Of a DNA stretch of 64,000 bases, positions 37,228 to 45,352 are shown one piece after another. Where the stretch lies: the NCBI RefSeq assembly GCF_902141855.1, contig NZ_CABFVH010000025.1:19449-83448 (forward strand), in the 5' to 3' direction. A program made the translations under genes and the position numbers. The stretch comes from Methylobacterium dankookense. GTDB lineage: Bacteria > Pseudomonadota > Alphaproteobacteria > Rhizobiales > Beijerinckiaceae. The notes under the pieces were generated by a model. That model did not search any database and was not told the origin of the DNA. It saw only the letters and a list, made by a program, of their open reading frames with translations. Each line of letters begins with the position of its first letter. The first letter of the stretch is position 1.

Positions 37228-38511
37228 TCAGGCCGCGATCGCCTGGGGGAGGATCGGCGAATCGGCCTCGAAGCGCTTGCCGGCGCGCAGGCAGAAGGCG
37301 GGGCGGAGCAGGCGCTCGGCCACCACCTTCGTGTCCTCGTTGTCGCGCAGGAGGAAGCGGCCGCGGTCGTCGTGCAGCACCGAGACGTCCGCCGCGAAGC
37401 CGACCTTGAGGGCGCCGAGCTGATCGCTCATGCGCAGCATCGCGGCCGGGTGCGTGGTCACCATCGGCACCACGTCCTCCAGCGGGATGCCGAGCGCCAT
37501 CATCGAGCTCATCGCCTGGGTGAGGCTGAAGCGGGCCTGGCCGAGGAAGGGGTGGTTCTCGTCGTCGTGGTGCTCGTCCGGCGTGCCGGCGGGCTGGGGC
37601 GCCTCGGGCACCTCGGTGTTGTAGCCGTGCATGTCGGCGCCGAGCGTGTAGGGGATCACGCCGGCCGGCAGCGAGGCGCGGGCCACGCGGTAGGAGAAGT
37701 GGCTGCCGTGGCCGACATCGACCTTCAGCCCCGCATCCATCGCGGCGCGGATGATGTGGTGGACCTCGCCCTCCTCGTTGATGAAGCCGCCCGGATGCCG
37801 GGTGAAGGGATGGGCCAGCACGTCGCCGGGACGCAGCAGCGGGATCACCCGCTCCATGATGGTGTCGGCATCCTCGCCGTTGGCGCCCGATTCCGGCAGG
37901 CCCCAGAGCTGGCCGAAATGCACGTAGAGCGGCAGGTCCGCCCGCCGGCTGATCTCGGCGGCCATCTCCATGACCTTGATGCCCCAGCGGGCGAAGCCGC
38001 CGATCTCGGCATGGCCCTTGATGCCGCGCACGAGGTCGCGGTTCTCGACCGCCGACTTCACCGTCGCGTCGATGTCGACGCCGTCCGGGCTGTAGAGGTT
38101 CGGGTAGAAATGCCCTTCGAGGCCGCCGACGAGATAGGCCGAGAGGAAGGCCAGCACCCGCGTCTGCGAGCGCTCGGCGATGAAGTGGCGGAAGCCCGGC
38201 AGCGTCATGCAGGATGGGCCGCCCTGGTCCACCACCGTTGTGACGCCCGAGCGCACGCCGACCATGTCCGGGTTCAGGCCGAAGCGGCCGGTGACGTATT
38301 GATAGACGTGGGAATGGGTATCGATCATGCCGGGCAGCACCAGCTTGCCCGAGACGTCGACCACCTCGGCCGCGGCGGAGGGCAGGATTGCCTCCTTCAC
38401 CGCGGCGATGCGCCCGTCCTTCACCGCCACGTCGCGGATGCCGTCGATGCCGGAGGCGGGGCAGATGACGCGCCCACCGCGCAGGACCAGATCGTAGCGG
38501 CGATTGTCCAT
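37228..38511 (-). CDS. Dihydroorotase/hydantoinase-like amidohydrolase
   Basis: A 427-residue metal-dependent amidohydrolase of the deacetylase/dihydroorotase-like group. MDNRRYDLVLRGGRVICPAS is the typical start; metal ligands are visible in LPGMIDTHSHVYQY, IKGHAEIGG, LAHPFTRHPGG, VDVGHGSHFSY and TLGADMHGYN, and the C-terminal beta-sandwich returns with GFAADVSVLHDDRGRFL. Such enzymes open cyclic amides or remove N-acyl groups. It is the first gene of the operon and divergent from the MarR regulator. Start ATG 38511 is chosen over longer in-frame starts that lie in the promoter region. Confidence 0.87.
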   Translation of the reverse strand: MDNRRYDLVLRGGRVICPASGIDGIRDVAVKDGRIAAVKEAILPSAAAEVVDVSGKLVLPGMIDTHSHVYQYVTGRFGLNPDMVGVRSGVTTVVDQGGPSCMTLPGFRHFIAERSQTRVLAFLSAYLVGGLEGHFYPNLYSPDGVDIDATVKSAVENRDLVRGIKGHAEIGGFARWGIKVMEMAAEISRRADLPLYVHFGQLWGLPESGANGEDADTIMERVIPLLRPGDVLAHPFTRHPGGFINEEGEVHHIIRAAMDAGLKVDVGHGSHFSYRVARASLPAGVIPYTLGADMHGYNTEVPEAPQPAGTPDEHHDDENHPFLGQARFSLTQAMSSMMALGIPLEDVVPMVTTHPAAMLRMSDQLGALKVGFAADVSVLHDDRGRFLLRDNEDTKVVAERLLRPAFCLRAGKRFEADSPILPQAIAA

Positions 38512-38649
38512 CTCTCGACCTCGTGATCTCTGCCGGAACGGTCCGGCCCGGTTCGTGCGAACCGCGCTCTCGACAAAAACGCAGTGTGCTTCGCATTTCC
38601 GCATTGCATGCAGCGTGCCAAGACCGGATCGGTTCTAAGGAGAGGGGTG
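38512..38649. promoter_or_regulatory. Divergent promoter/operator region for the catabolic operon and marR gene
   Basis: This 138-bp gap is comparatively AT-rich around 38575-38625. It contains CGCATTTCCGCATTGCATGC, in which CGCATT is repeated 8 bp apart and followed by the palindrome GCATGC. These are plausible MarR operator elements, though no perfect dyad is seen. Confidence 0.5.
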
Positions 38650-39168
38650 ATGGCGGAGGTGGCGGGAGCGGTCATGGAGCGCGCGCCCAGAGAGGAGGGC
38701 GCGCCCGCGGGCGCAGGGCCGTGGCCCCTGTCCGAGCGGCCCGGCTTCCTCGCCCGCCGCATGCACCAGATCCACGTCAGCCTGTTTTCGGAGCGCTGTG
38801 CCGCATTTCGCGTCACGCCGCTGCAGTACAGCCTGCTCTCGCTGCTGCGGGACCTCGGGCAGGCCGACCAGACCACGCTCGCCAACGCGGTCGCCCTCGA
38901 CCGGACGACGACCACGGGCGCCCTCAAGCGGCTCGCTGCCCGCGGATTGGTCAACCGGGCGACCTCGGCGGCGGACCGCCGGGCGCAGCTCTGCCGCCTG
39001 ACGCCGGAGGGCGAAGCCCTGCACGCCGCGATGGAATCCGCCGCCTACGAGGCCCATGCGCTGACCGTGGCGGCCCTCGACGCGCCCGATCAGGCGATCC
39101 TCATCGATCTCCTGAGACGCGTCATCGCGGGCCACGGCGACAGGTGCGGCGGGGCCGACCTCGATTAG
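38650..39168 (+). CDS. MarR-family transcriptional regulator
   Basis: A 172-residue winged-helix regulator. The MarR core is visible: FLARRMHQIHVSLFSERCAA, FRVTPLQYSLLSLLRDLG, the recognition helix region LANAVALDRTTTTGALKRLA and wing RGLVNRATSAADRRAQLCRL. ATG 38650 has an AAGGAGAGG ribosome site. It is divergent from the amidohydrolase gene and is the obvious candidate for controlling the 12-kb operon, probably by responding to the substrate or an intermediate. The 3' neighbour is unrelated. Confidence 0.9.
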   Translation: MAEVAGAVMERAPREEGAPAGAGPWPLSERPGFLARRMHQIHVSLFSERCAAFRVTPLQYSLLSLLRDLGQADQTTLANAVALDRTTTTGALKRLAARGLVNRATSAADRRAQLCRLTPEGEALHAAMESAAYEAHALTVAALDAPDQAILIDLLRRVIAGHGDRCGGADLD

Positions 39169-39250
39169 GACGCGTTTGGGCGAGGCCGCCGCGGATTGTG
39201 GCCGATGCGCCGCCCTTGTAGGCTCCGCATCCGCGGGCGGAGGGCCGCGC

Positions 39251-40117
39251 ATGCAGGGTCGCCTCATTCCCGCGGGACTGGCCGGCGCAGCGCTCCTGGC
39301 TCTGGCCGCCCTCGGCCCGGCCGGACGCGCCGCGGCGGAGCCGTCCGGCCGCTTCACCGCGACCTACGACATCCTGTTCCTCGGGCTGCCCGTGGGCGAG
39401 GCGAACCTCGCCATGAGCCAGGACGGCGAGCGCTACGCCCTCGACCTCGGGGCGGGGCTGCGCGGCCTCGCCGGCTTCTTCCTCGACGGGTCCGGCACCG
39501 CGACGATGTCCGGGCGCCGCGGCCGAACGGGCGCTGTGAGCGGCGCCTTCCGCGTCGAGAGCCGCTATGCCGGCAAGCCGATCCGCGTGGCGATGCAGAT
39601 CGCCGAGGGCCGCGCCCGCGACGTCACGGTGGAGCCGGAACCGACGCCCCGGCCGGACCGCGTGCCCGTGACGGCGCAGGACCGGACCGGCATCGTCGAT
39701 CCCCTGAGCATGCTCGCGGTCCCCGCGGGCTCCGGGCCGCTCGCGCCCGGCTTGTGCGACCGGCGCATCGCGGCCTTCGACGGGGCCTCGCGGGCGGACC
39801 TCGTCCTGTCGCGCGGCAGCCTCGTCACGCTGCCGGACGGCGCCTATCGCGGCCCGGTCCTCGATTGCCGCGTGCGTTGGGTGCCGATCGCGGGCCACCG
39901 CGCCAACGGGCCGAACGTGCGCCGGATGGCGGCCAACGACGACATGCAGGTCCGCCTCGCGCCGGCCCTCGACGGCATCCTGCTGCCGCTCTCGATCTCC
40001 GTGGCGACGGGCTGGGGCACTCTCCGCATCGAGGCCCGGCGCTGGGGCGGCCCGGACCTCCCTGCCGCCGAGGCCGGCCGGCCTTCCGTGAAGGTCAGCC
40101 TGCCCGCTGCGCGCTGA
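39251..40117 (+). CDS. DUF3108-type exported protein
   Basis: A 288-residue secreted or periplasmic protein. A signal peptide (IPAGLAGAALLALAALGPAG) is followed by GRFTATYDILFLGLPVGEAN, YALDLGAGLRGLAGFFLDGS and a C-terminal LPLSISVATGWGTLRIEARR, the pattern of DUF3108 proteins, predicted beta-rich and lipid- or cell-envelope-associated. Function unknown. Start ATG 39251 lies after the MarR stop by 82 bp; it may share that transcript but no functional link is evident. Confidence 0.72.
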   Translation: MQGRLIPAGLAGAALLALAALGPAGRAAAEPSGRFTATYDILFLGLPVGEANLAMSQDGERYALDLGAGLRGLAGFFLDGSGTATMSGRRGRTGAVSGAFRVESRYAGKPIRVAMQIAEGRARDVTVEPEPTPRPDRVPVTAQDRTGIVDPLSMLAVPAGSGPLAPGLCDRRIAAFDGASRADLVLSRGSLVTLPDGAYRGPVLDCRVRWVPIAGHRANGPNVRRMAANDDMQVRLAPALDGILLPLSISVATGWGTLRIEARRWGGPDLPAAEAGRPSVKVSLPAAR

Positions 40118-40145
40118 CCGTTTCGGGCGGGGCCGTGCTCGGGGC

Positions 40146-42761
40146 CTACTGCATCTTGAGGCGACGCACGGTCGCGACCCAGCGCCAGGCGTTGCGGTTG
40201 GGCGCCGTCACCGAGACGTTGAGGCAGCCATTGACCGTGTCGGCCGACACCTGCGCCATGGCCGTGCGGCCCGCCCCGCCCGAGGCCTGCGCGGCGGTCG
40301 CCGTGGCGAACGACCCGGAATAGATGGTCGCCGCCGCGTTGGCCCCGCGGTCGAGCGCGGCCACGCCCGTGCTCGCCCAATCCGCGAACACGCCGTTCGC
40401 CGTCGTGTCACGGCCCGAGATGCGGATCTCCATCTGGCTGTGCGATCCGTTCGGCAGGTTGATGCAGTTGGCCGCCCCGGCCGCAGCGCCGTCCGCCGTC
40501 AGCCGCGTCGCGCCCGTGCCCGCGGAGGTGGCCCGCAGCACATGCTCGCAGGCCATCGCCCCGCCGGTGACGCTCGACGTGCCGGAGGCGAAGCAATCGG
40601 CCCCATACAGGTTGTCGTCGCCGGCATTCGCGCCGCGCACGAAGGAGAACGGCCCACCGACCGTGTTCAACTGCCCGAAGGCCGTGGCGGCATAGCCGTT
40701 CACGGCGTTGCCGTTTCCGCCAGCCGAGGAATAATCCTGATAGATGACGTTCGATCCGCCCCACAGAACAGCGCTGTGCGTGGTGACGACGTTGTTCGTC
40801 GCGTCCTGCGTTCCGAGGATGGTCAGCTTGCTGCCGGCCCCCGAGATGGCCGGGCCGGCGGCATCGTCCATCTGGACGCCGACCGTCAGACCCGTTGTCG
40901 AGGATCCGGACAGCGTCGCGAACGCGCCCGACGCGTTCGCGTGGGTCGAGCCGGTGAAGTTGAGGAACCGGCTCGGCGTCGCGCCGTAGGAGCCGATCTG
41001 CACGGGGGCGACCACCCCGTTGAACATGCTCCCCGCGCCGTTCCAGTTGGACACGCCGTTGAGCCACAGCTGCGACATCGCCGAGCCGGGGGTGCCCTTG
41101 CCGACGAAGGCGTTGCCGTCCGCGACGATGCCGGCGCACAGGGTGCAGATCACGGGGCCGCCGCTCGCGAACCAGTTCTGCTGGAGATGCGACGCGTGGT
41201 AGTTCTTCAGGAACGTTCCGAGATGGTTCGAGTCGATGTCGTTGGCGCGGATCTTGTTGCTGCCGTTGGCGACGATCCCGTCCCAGAAGATTCCCCACGG
41301 GTTGCCATAGATCTCGTTGTCGAAGACGAAGACCCCGCCGACGTTCCCGCGAGCCTCGACACCCGCATGGCCGGCATGCTGGATGTAGTTCCGGCTGTCG
41401 ACCAGCACGTCGCCGACGAAGTGCGCCGGCTCGTTGTTCGGCCCCCAGATCCCGACGCCGTTATTGCCCATGTTCTGGATGATGTTGTCGCTGATGTAGA
41501 TCTTGCCGGTCGAGGTCGTCTGCGCCTGCTCGATGAAGACTCCGTCCCAGCCATTCGCGCCGCCCATGAAATTGTGCGCGAGCCTGATGATGTAGGCGTC
41601 CCGGATGTGGACGCCGGCCGGGCCCCGCATCCGCAGGTCGAACGTCGCCCCCTTGCCGGAACCGGTGGTGCTCGCCTGCAGGTTGGCCGGGACGGTCGTC
41701 ATGGATGCCGACTGGAGCGGACGCTTGGTGCAGGCGCCCGGCGTCTCCACGGACACGCCCGTGACGGCCCCCGCATCGACGCTCGTCACCTTGAGGCGCG
41801 GCTGCGTGGCGCAGGTGCCGCCTGCCAGGGTGATCACCTCGTTGACGGCATAGCCCAAGCCCCCGGCCACGGGGGTCGCGGCGGCCACGGATCCCTTGGC
41901 CGGCCTCAGCGGGAAGAGATCCAGGTTCGTGATCGTGATGCCGCCGACCGTCGACGTGGATCCGTCGATGACGATGGCGTCGGCGGCACCGGTGGCGTCG
42001 TCGAAGGCCAGCCGGGTCACCGTGCGGTCGACCCCCTTCATCGCGAAGTTCATGCGGGCGGCCTTGAGCGTCGTCGTGTAGCGGTAGCTGCAATTGCCGC
42101 AGAGCTGCAGGCCGGCGACACCGCTGTCGATGGCACTCTGCAGCGGCACGGCATTGTCCGTTCCATGCCCCGGGGTCAGATTGGAATCGCCCCTGGCGCC
42201 CCACCATTCGGGGTAGGCCCAGGAGACCTTGCTGTTGCCGTAGAGCGAGGGCGTGCAGCCGGGGGCGAAGATCTGCGTCGGGGGCGCGGTGATCGAGCCG
42301 TTCAGCCCGAGATTGCCGCTGCCGCAGGTGATGACCGCGCCGGGCTCGACGATGAGATCGGCCGTGACGGTCAGGAAGCCGCCGGAGGTGTGGCTGTAGG
42401 CGCCGGCCGGCAGGCGCAACGGCTTGCCGGTCGCCTGCGCCTTGCCCACCGCCCCGGCGAAGGTGGCGTAATCCTTGGCGTTGATCGTGTCGGCGGCGCG
42501 CGCGGCCTCGGAGCGCGACGTCTCGGCCCCGTCGGCGGTGACGCTTGCCCCCGACGCATCCCCGGTGATCGCATCGGGCTGGAGGATCAGCTTCTGGGTG
42601 GCGCAATCCTTCCTGCCGAATTTCAGGGCGCCGAACAGGATGTCGCCGCAACCGGTGGCGCCCTCGAGGATGCGTCCCTGCGGCAGGGTCTGGTCGGCAG
42701 GCGCGGGCGTAGCGATGAAGGCGGCGGCAGAGGCGGCCGCAACGAGGCGAAGGATGTGCAT
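40146..42761 (-). CDS. Secreted right-handed beta-helix protein with phage-tail-like C-terminus
   Basis: An 871-residue exported protein. Signal peptide MHILRLVAAASAAAFIATPA is followed by a pectate-lyase-superfamily (Pectate_lyase_3) start, PEWWGARGDS then NAVPLQSAIDSG. A Gly-rich module (VAGGLGYAVNEVITLAGGTC ... GSGKGATF) resembles inserts in phage tail proteins. Many parallel beta-helix coils follow (NIIQNMGNNGVGIWG, NYIQHAGHAGVEARG, NEIYGNPWGIFWDGI). The last ~120 residues (GATRLTADGAAAGAANCINL, NGSHSQMEIRISGRDTTANG) match the C-terminal region common in tail fibres and tailspikes. No catalytic residues are recognisable. No phage genes surround it. It may be a surface polysaccharide-binding or -degrading protein. 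Confidence 0.78.
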   Translation of the reverse strand: MHILRLVAAASAAAFIATPAPADQTLPQGRILEGATGCGDILFGALKFGRKDCATQKLILQPDAITGDASGASVTADGAETSRSEAARAADTINAKDYATFAGAVGKAQATGKPLRLPAGAYSHTSGGFLTVTADLIVEPGAVITCGSGNLGLNGSITAPPTQIFAPGCTPSLYGNSKVSWAYPEWWGARGDSNLTPGHGTDNAVPLQSAIDSGVAGLQLCGNCSYRYTTTLKAARMNFAMKGVDRTVTRLAFDDATGAADAIVIDGSTSTVGGITITNLDLFPLRPAKGSVAAATPVAGGLGYAVNEVITLAGGTCATQPRLKVTSVDAGAVTGVSVETPGACTKRPLQSASMTTVPANLQASTTGSGKGATFDLRMRGPAGVHIRDAYIIRLAHNFMGGANGWDGVFIEQAQTTSTGKIYISDNIIQNMGNNGVGIWGPNNEPAHFVGDVLVDSRNYIQHAGHAGVEARGNVGGVFVFDNEIYGNPWGIFWDGIVANGSNKIRANDIDSNHLGTFLKNYHASHLQQNWFASGGPVICTLCAGIVADGNAFVGKGTPGSAMSQLWLNGVSNWNGAGSMFNGVVAPVQIGSYGATPSRFLNFTGSTHANASGAFATLSGSSTTGLTVGVQMDDAAGPAISGAGSKLTILGTQDATNNVVTTHSAVLWGGSNVIYQDYSSAGGNGNAVNGYAATAFGQLNTVGGPFSFVRGANAGDDNLYGADCFASGTSSVTGGAMACEHVLRATSAGTGATRLTADGAAAGAANCINLPNGSHSQMEIRISGRDTTANGVFADWASTGVAALDRGANAAATIYSGSFATATAAQASGGAGRTAMAQVSADTVNGCLNVSVTAPNRNAWRWVATVRRLKMQ

Positions 42762-42889
42762 CGGCGTACCATCCACGGATTGGCGCCGTCTGGCCACGCC
42801 TGGCCGACACATCGATGGCCGAACGGCCGACGCGTTTCACGAGGTGCGTGGAGCGTTCTCCGCCGAAGCGATTGCAGGCACGTGGAGGC

Positions 42890-44320
42890 TCAAGACCTGT
42901 TTGGAATGTAATCCAGCTCTCGGATTGCTCGGTAGGGCATATAGCTCAGCGGATTGTTCGTTTTCCGAACGAACGGACAGGCTCGACATGAGGGGGGCGG
43001 TTCGTTGGAGTTCACAGCCTGGCGCAACGCCTGGTAGTTCGGCCCGTTCCAGATCTCCTCCATGGAATGCTCGTTCAGGTTCCCCATCCGCAAGCCCGGA
43101 ACGCAGCAGGCCAAAACATCCCCGTTGCCGAGTAGGTATGCAGCTCTCCAGGGCAAGGTACAGAACGAGCTACCGACCTGATCGTCTCGATCATCGAAGG
43201 CGCGATCGATGTAAAGCTTGATGCCTAGCTCGTCCCCCGTTGCGAGAGCAATTTCGCGAACGCGATTGAAACGCTCCTTATCGTGCCACAAACTTTCGTG
43301 ATCCATGTCGGATGTGTAGGCTTGCATATGGATAGTCCTGACCGCATCAAAGCCCACATCGTGAACGCAGCGAATGAATTCAGGAACCTCGTCAATGTTG
43401 GAGCGCATCAGCACGAACGCCGCGGATAGAGGCACATCGTGTCGCCCGAGCGCTCGACGACGTTCAGCCAGCATCTTCATGTTAGAGAAGATAGTGTCGA
43501 TGTGAGGTGCACCTCGACGAATGCGCATATATGTCTCGTTTACCGCCGCGTCTATCGACACATTGATCGACGTCAACTTCGACACAAGCACCCGATCAAC
43601 AGCCTCGACCGTCAGATGCGTGGCATTCGTATCTGTATGGAATGGAACCGACAGATCGATCAAAAATTGTAACTCACCACCAAAGCGCTGATCTGCCCAA
43701 AAAATATCACCGCTGAAATCCGTATAGGCCGTCTTCAATTGCCCGCTCTCAGACCAAATCTTGATTTTATTCCTGATATCTTGATCTAGTCTTCGCGCCG
43801 TTCTGCGCGTCTCTCTGGAAATACAATGTGTACAATTAAGATTGCATTGCGTGACAAGACTGATCTCCAGATTGGGCGGAACCAAGGTATCGACGGTTGG
43901 GGGCGCATAAGCCAACCTCGCGATGATGCCGTCATTATCGTCGCGCTTCGCCATGGCGTTGCACTGGATATGCCCTTCGATGCGCTGATCACCTCCCGTA
44001 ATGTAGAGAGTCGCGGCATTGTTGTGAGAGGAATCCTCCGAACGAACCGTGATGATATACTCCCTGAACTTGGATTGTGCCTCACTCTCAAAGAACACCT
44101 CGACGAATGAATTATCGTAAATATGCGCCAAGCCCATTGTACGCTCGGCAATTATACGACGTTCTGGCGCAATCTGTTCAACACAAATGGCGATTGTACT
44201 TGTTTTTTTATCATGTCCGTAAGTGGCAACAAGGACAGCAACCCCGCAAAGAAAATTTTCTTGCGCGAAAAAGCGTTGACTAACCGAGTGTCCGGGGAGA
44301 ATTTCTCCGCAGATGCGCAT
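42890..44320 (-). CDS. Radical SAM/SPASM protein with N-terminal carbohydrate-binding-like domain
   Basis: A 476-residue enzyme. Residues ~1-115 look like a beta-sandwich module (GEILPGHSVSQRFFAQENFL, GVAVLVATYGHDKKTSTIAI, IYDNSFVEVFFE, NAATLYI) of the kind found in proteins of polysaccharide clusters. The radical SAM core follows with CNLNCTHC (Cys159, 163, 166) and SINVSIDAAVNETYMRIRRG. The SPASM domain has FCTLPWRAAYLLGNGDVLAC and PSCRACPF, ligands for auxiliary iron-sulfur clusters. Codon use is visibly more AT-rich than the neighbours. Start ATG 44320 follows GGAGGATGAACG. The target (peptide, protein or sugar) is unknown. Confidence 0.85.
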   Translation of the reverse strand: MRICGEILPGHSVSQRFFAQENFLCGVAVLVATYGHDKKTSTIAICVEQIAPERRIIAERTMGLAHIYDNSFVEVFFESEAQSKFREYIITVRSEDSSHNNAATLYITGGDQRIEGHIQCNAMAKRDDNDGIIARLAYAPPTVDTLVPPNLEISLVTQCNLNCTHCISRETRRTARRLDQDIRNKIKIWSESGQLKTAYTDFSGDIFWADQRFGGELQFLIDLSVPFHTDTNATHLTVEAVDRVLVSKLTSINVSIDAAVNETYMRIRRGAPHIDTIFSNMKMLAERRRALGRHDVPLSAAFVLMRSNIDEVPEFIRCVHDVGFDAVRTIHMQAYTSDMDHESLWHDKERFNRVREIALATGDELGIKLYIDRAFDDRDDQVGSSFCTLPWRAAYLLGNGDVLACCVPGLRMGNLNEHSMEEIWNGPNYQALRQAVNSNEPPPSCRACPFVRKTNNPLSYMPYRAIRELDYIPNRS

Positions 44321-44323
44321 CGT

Positions 44324-44539
44324 TCATCCTCCCGGAAGCACAATTGAACTACATTGGAAGCCTGAGTGCCTCAACTCATAATCTTTGATGTGACTATGGC
44401 AAAAATCCGTACAGTCCGGACCAAAGCCACGGGAGGACATCACGATCCGGAGTGAACCGCGTACATCGTGAAGACGCATGCGGAGGCAATCGCCGAAACT
44501 GTGGAGACCCCGAAAGGGCCCAGGGACGTAAGCATCCAC
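44324..44539 (-). CDS. Short ORF in frame with, and coupled to, the radical SAM gene
   Basis: A 71-codon ORF from GTG 44539 (open in the same frame back to about 44588) whose TGA stop is followed by a single codon and then the radical SAM ATG, in the same frame; its last codons carry the GGAGGA ribosome site. The product is cysteine-containing (GDCLRMRLHDV, GPDCTDFCHSHIKDYELRHS, FQCSSIVLPGG). It may be a precursor peptide, a remnant of a second SPASM C-terminus (GTIEEI ... PDCTDFC resembles MEEIW ... PSCRACPF), or part of a longer radical SAM protein split by a stop. Whether it is translated is unknown. Confidence 0.4.
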   Translation of the reverse strand: MDAYVPGPFRGLHSFGDCLRMRLHDVRGSLRIVMSSRGFGPDCTDFCHSHIKDYELRHSGFQCSSIVLPGG

Positions 44540-44623
44540 AATTTCCTCGATCGTGCCGGCGCGGCCAGCAATTTTTACCGAATGCCTTCATGGAAGAGTG
44601 ACGCCTCGACTGAATAGTGAGGC

Positions 44624-44998
44624 ATGGCCAGCAATGTCGACCCAGCCAGGATCATGGCTGCCGGCTTCGCGCTCGGCGGTCTGACCACCATGATGTTCAC
44701 GCCCATACCATCATGGGAGAGCGTGAACATCGGCGGGACATGCCTGCTCATGTTCGGCGTGCTGTGGCTCGTGCCGCTCGTGAAGCCGCCCAAGCCTCTG
44801 CGGCGACGCCGGCGGCCGATCCGGTACGAGATCATCGAGGCGCCGAACGTTCCCGATCGGCCGCGCAGGGTCCGCGAGATGCTGCCGACGCAGCTGCCCG
44901 AATATCCGGCTCTCCGGTCGCGGCTCCAGCCCTGGCGGACCAAGCGCCTGTCGCCCCATGCCTCTCCGCCCCAGATCACCACGGCGCGGCCAAAGTAG
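44624..44998 (+). CDS. Hypothetical small membrane protein with basic tail
   Basis: A 124-residue hypothetical protein. The N-terminal half holds two hydrophobic segments (ARIMAAGFALGGLTTMMFTP and GGTCLLMFGVLWLVPLV) in a hairpin, followed by a strongly basic, proline-rich cytoplasmic-type tail (KPPKPLRRRRRPIRYEIIEA and beyond). No family recognised. Start ATG 44624. It lies between the radical SAM gene (opposite strand) and two small hypothetical genes on the same strand. Confidence 0.55.
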   Translation: MASNVDPARIMAAGFALGGLTTMMFTPIPSWESVNIGGTCLLMFGVLWLVPLVKPPKPLRRRRRPIRYEIIEAPNVPDRPRRVREMLPTQLPEYPALRSRLQPWRTKRLSPHASPPQITTARPK

Positions 44999-45149
44999 AT
45001 CTCCGCCCGATCATCGGCCCGCAGACGCAATCCGAATCAGATCTTGGCGCCCGGACCCATGCGGGTCTTCTTCCGTGTGTGAGCAAACGCACAGTCGCGG
45101 CTCGCGTATTCTGATCATCTGCTCGTCTCCCACGATGGAGGGCGAGCCG

Positions 45150-45341
45150 ATGTCGGACGCTTACGATCAGCTTGTCGCGGCACTCCGCGCGATCACCGCA
45201 CAAACCAGCGATCCCCTGCCCATCATCGCCTTCGCCCTTCAGGTCGTCGAGCACGAAAGGCGCGCGCGTCGGAAGCAGGCGCGCGCACGAGGTCCCTACG
45301 GGCCCGACGCTCCGAAGATCCGCGCCGAGCGGATGTCCTGA
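45150..45341 (+). CDS. Hypothetical small protein
   Basis: A 63-residue protein beginning MSDAYDQLVAALRAITAQTS with an amphipathic N-terminal helix region and a basic C-terminus (ERRARRKQARARGPYG). ATG 45150 is preceded by GGAGGG at good spacing. It ends 11 bp before the next gene, which has its own GGAGG site overlapping this gene's stop, so the two are probably one operon. No family recognised. Confidence 0.55.
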   Translation: MSDAYDQLVAALRAITAQTSDPLPIIAFALQVVEHERRARRKQARARGPYGPDAPKIRAERMS

Positions 45342-45352
45342 AGGAGGCGACC

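Noticed and set aside
40146..42761. Possibility that the beta-helix protein marks a prophage
   Set aside because: No capsid, portal, terminase, integrase or lysis genes are adjacent, and the protein has a Sec signal peptide.
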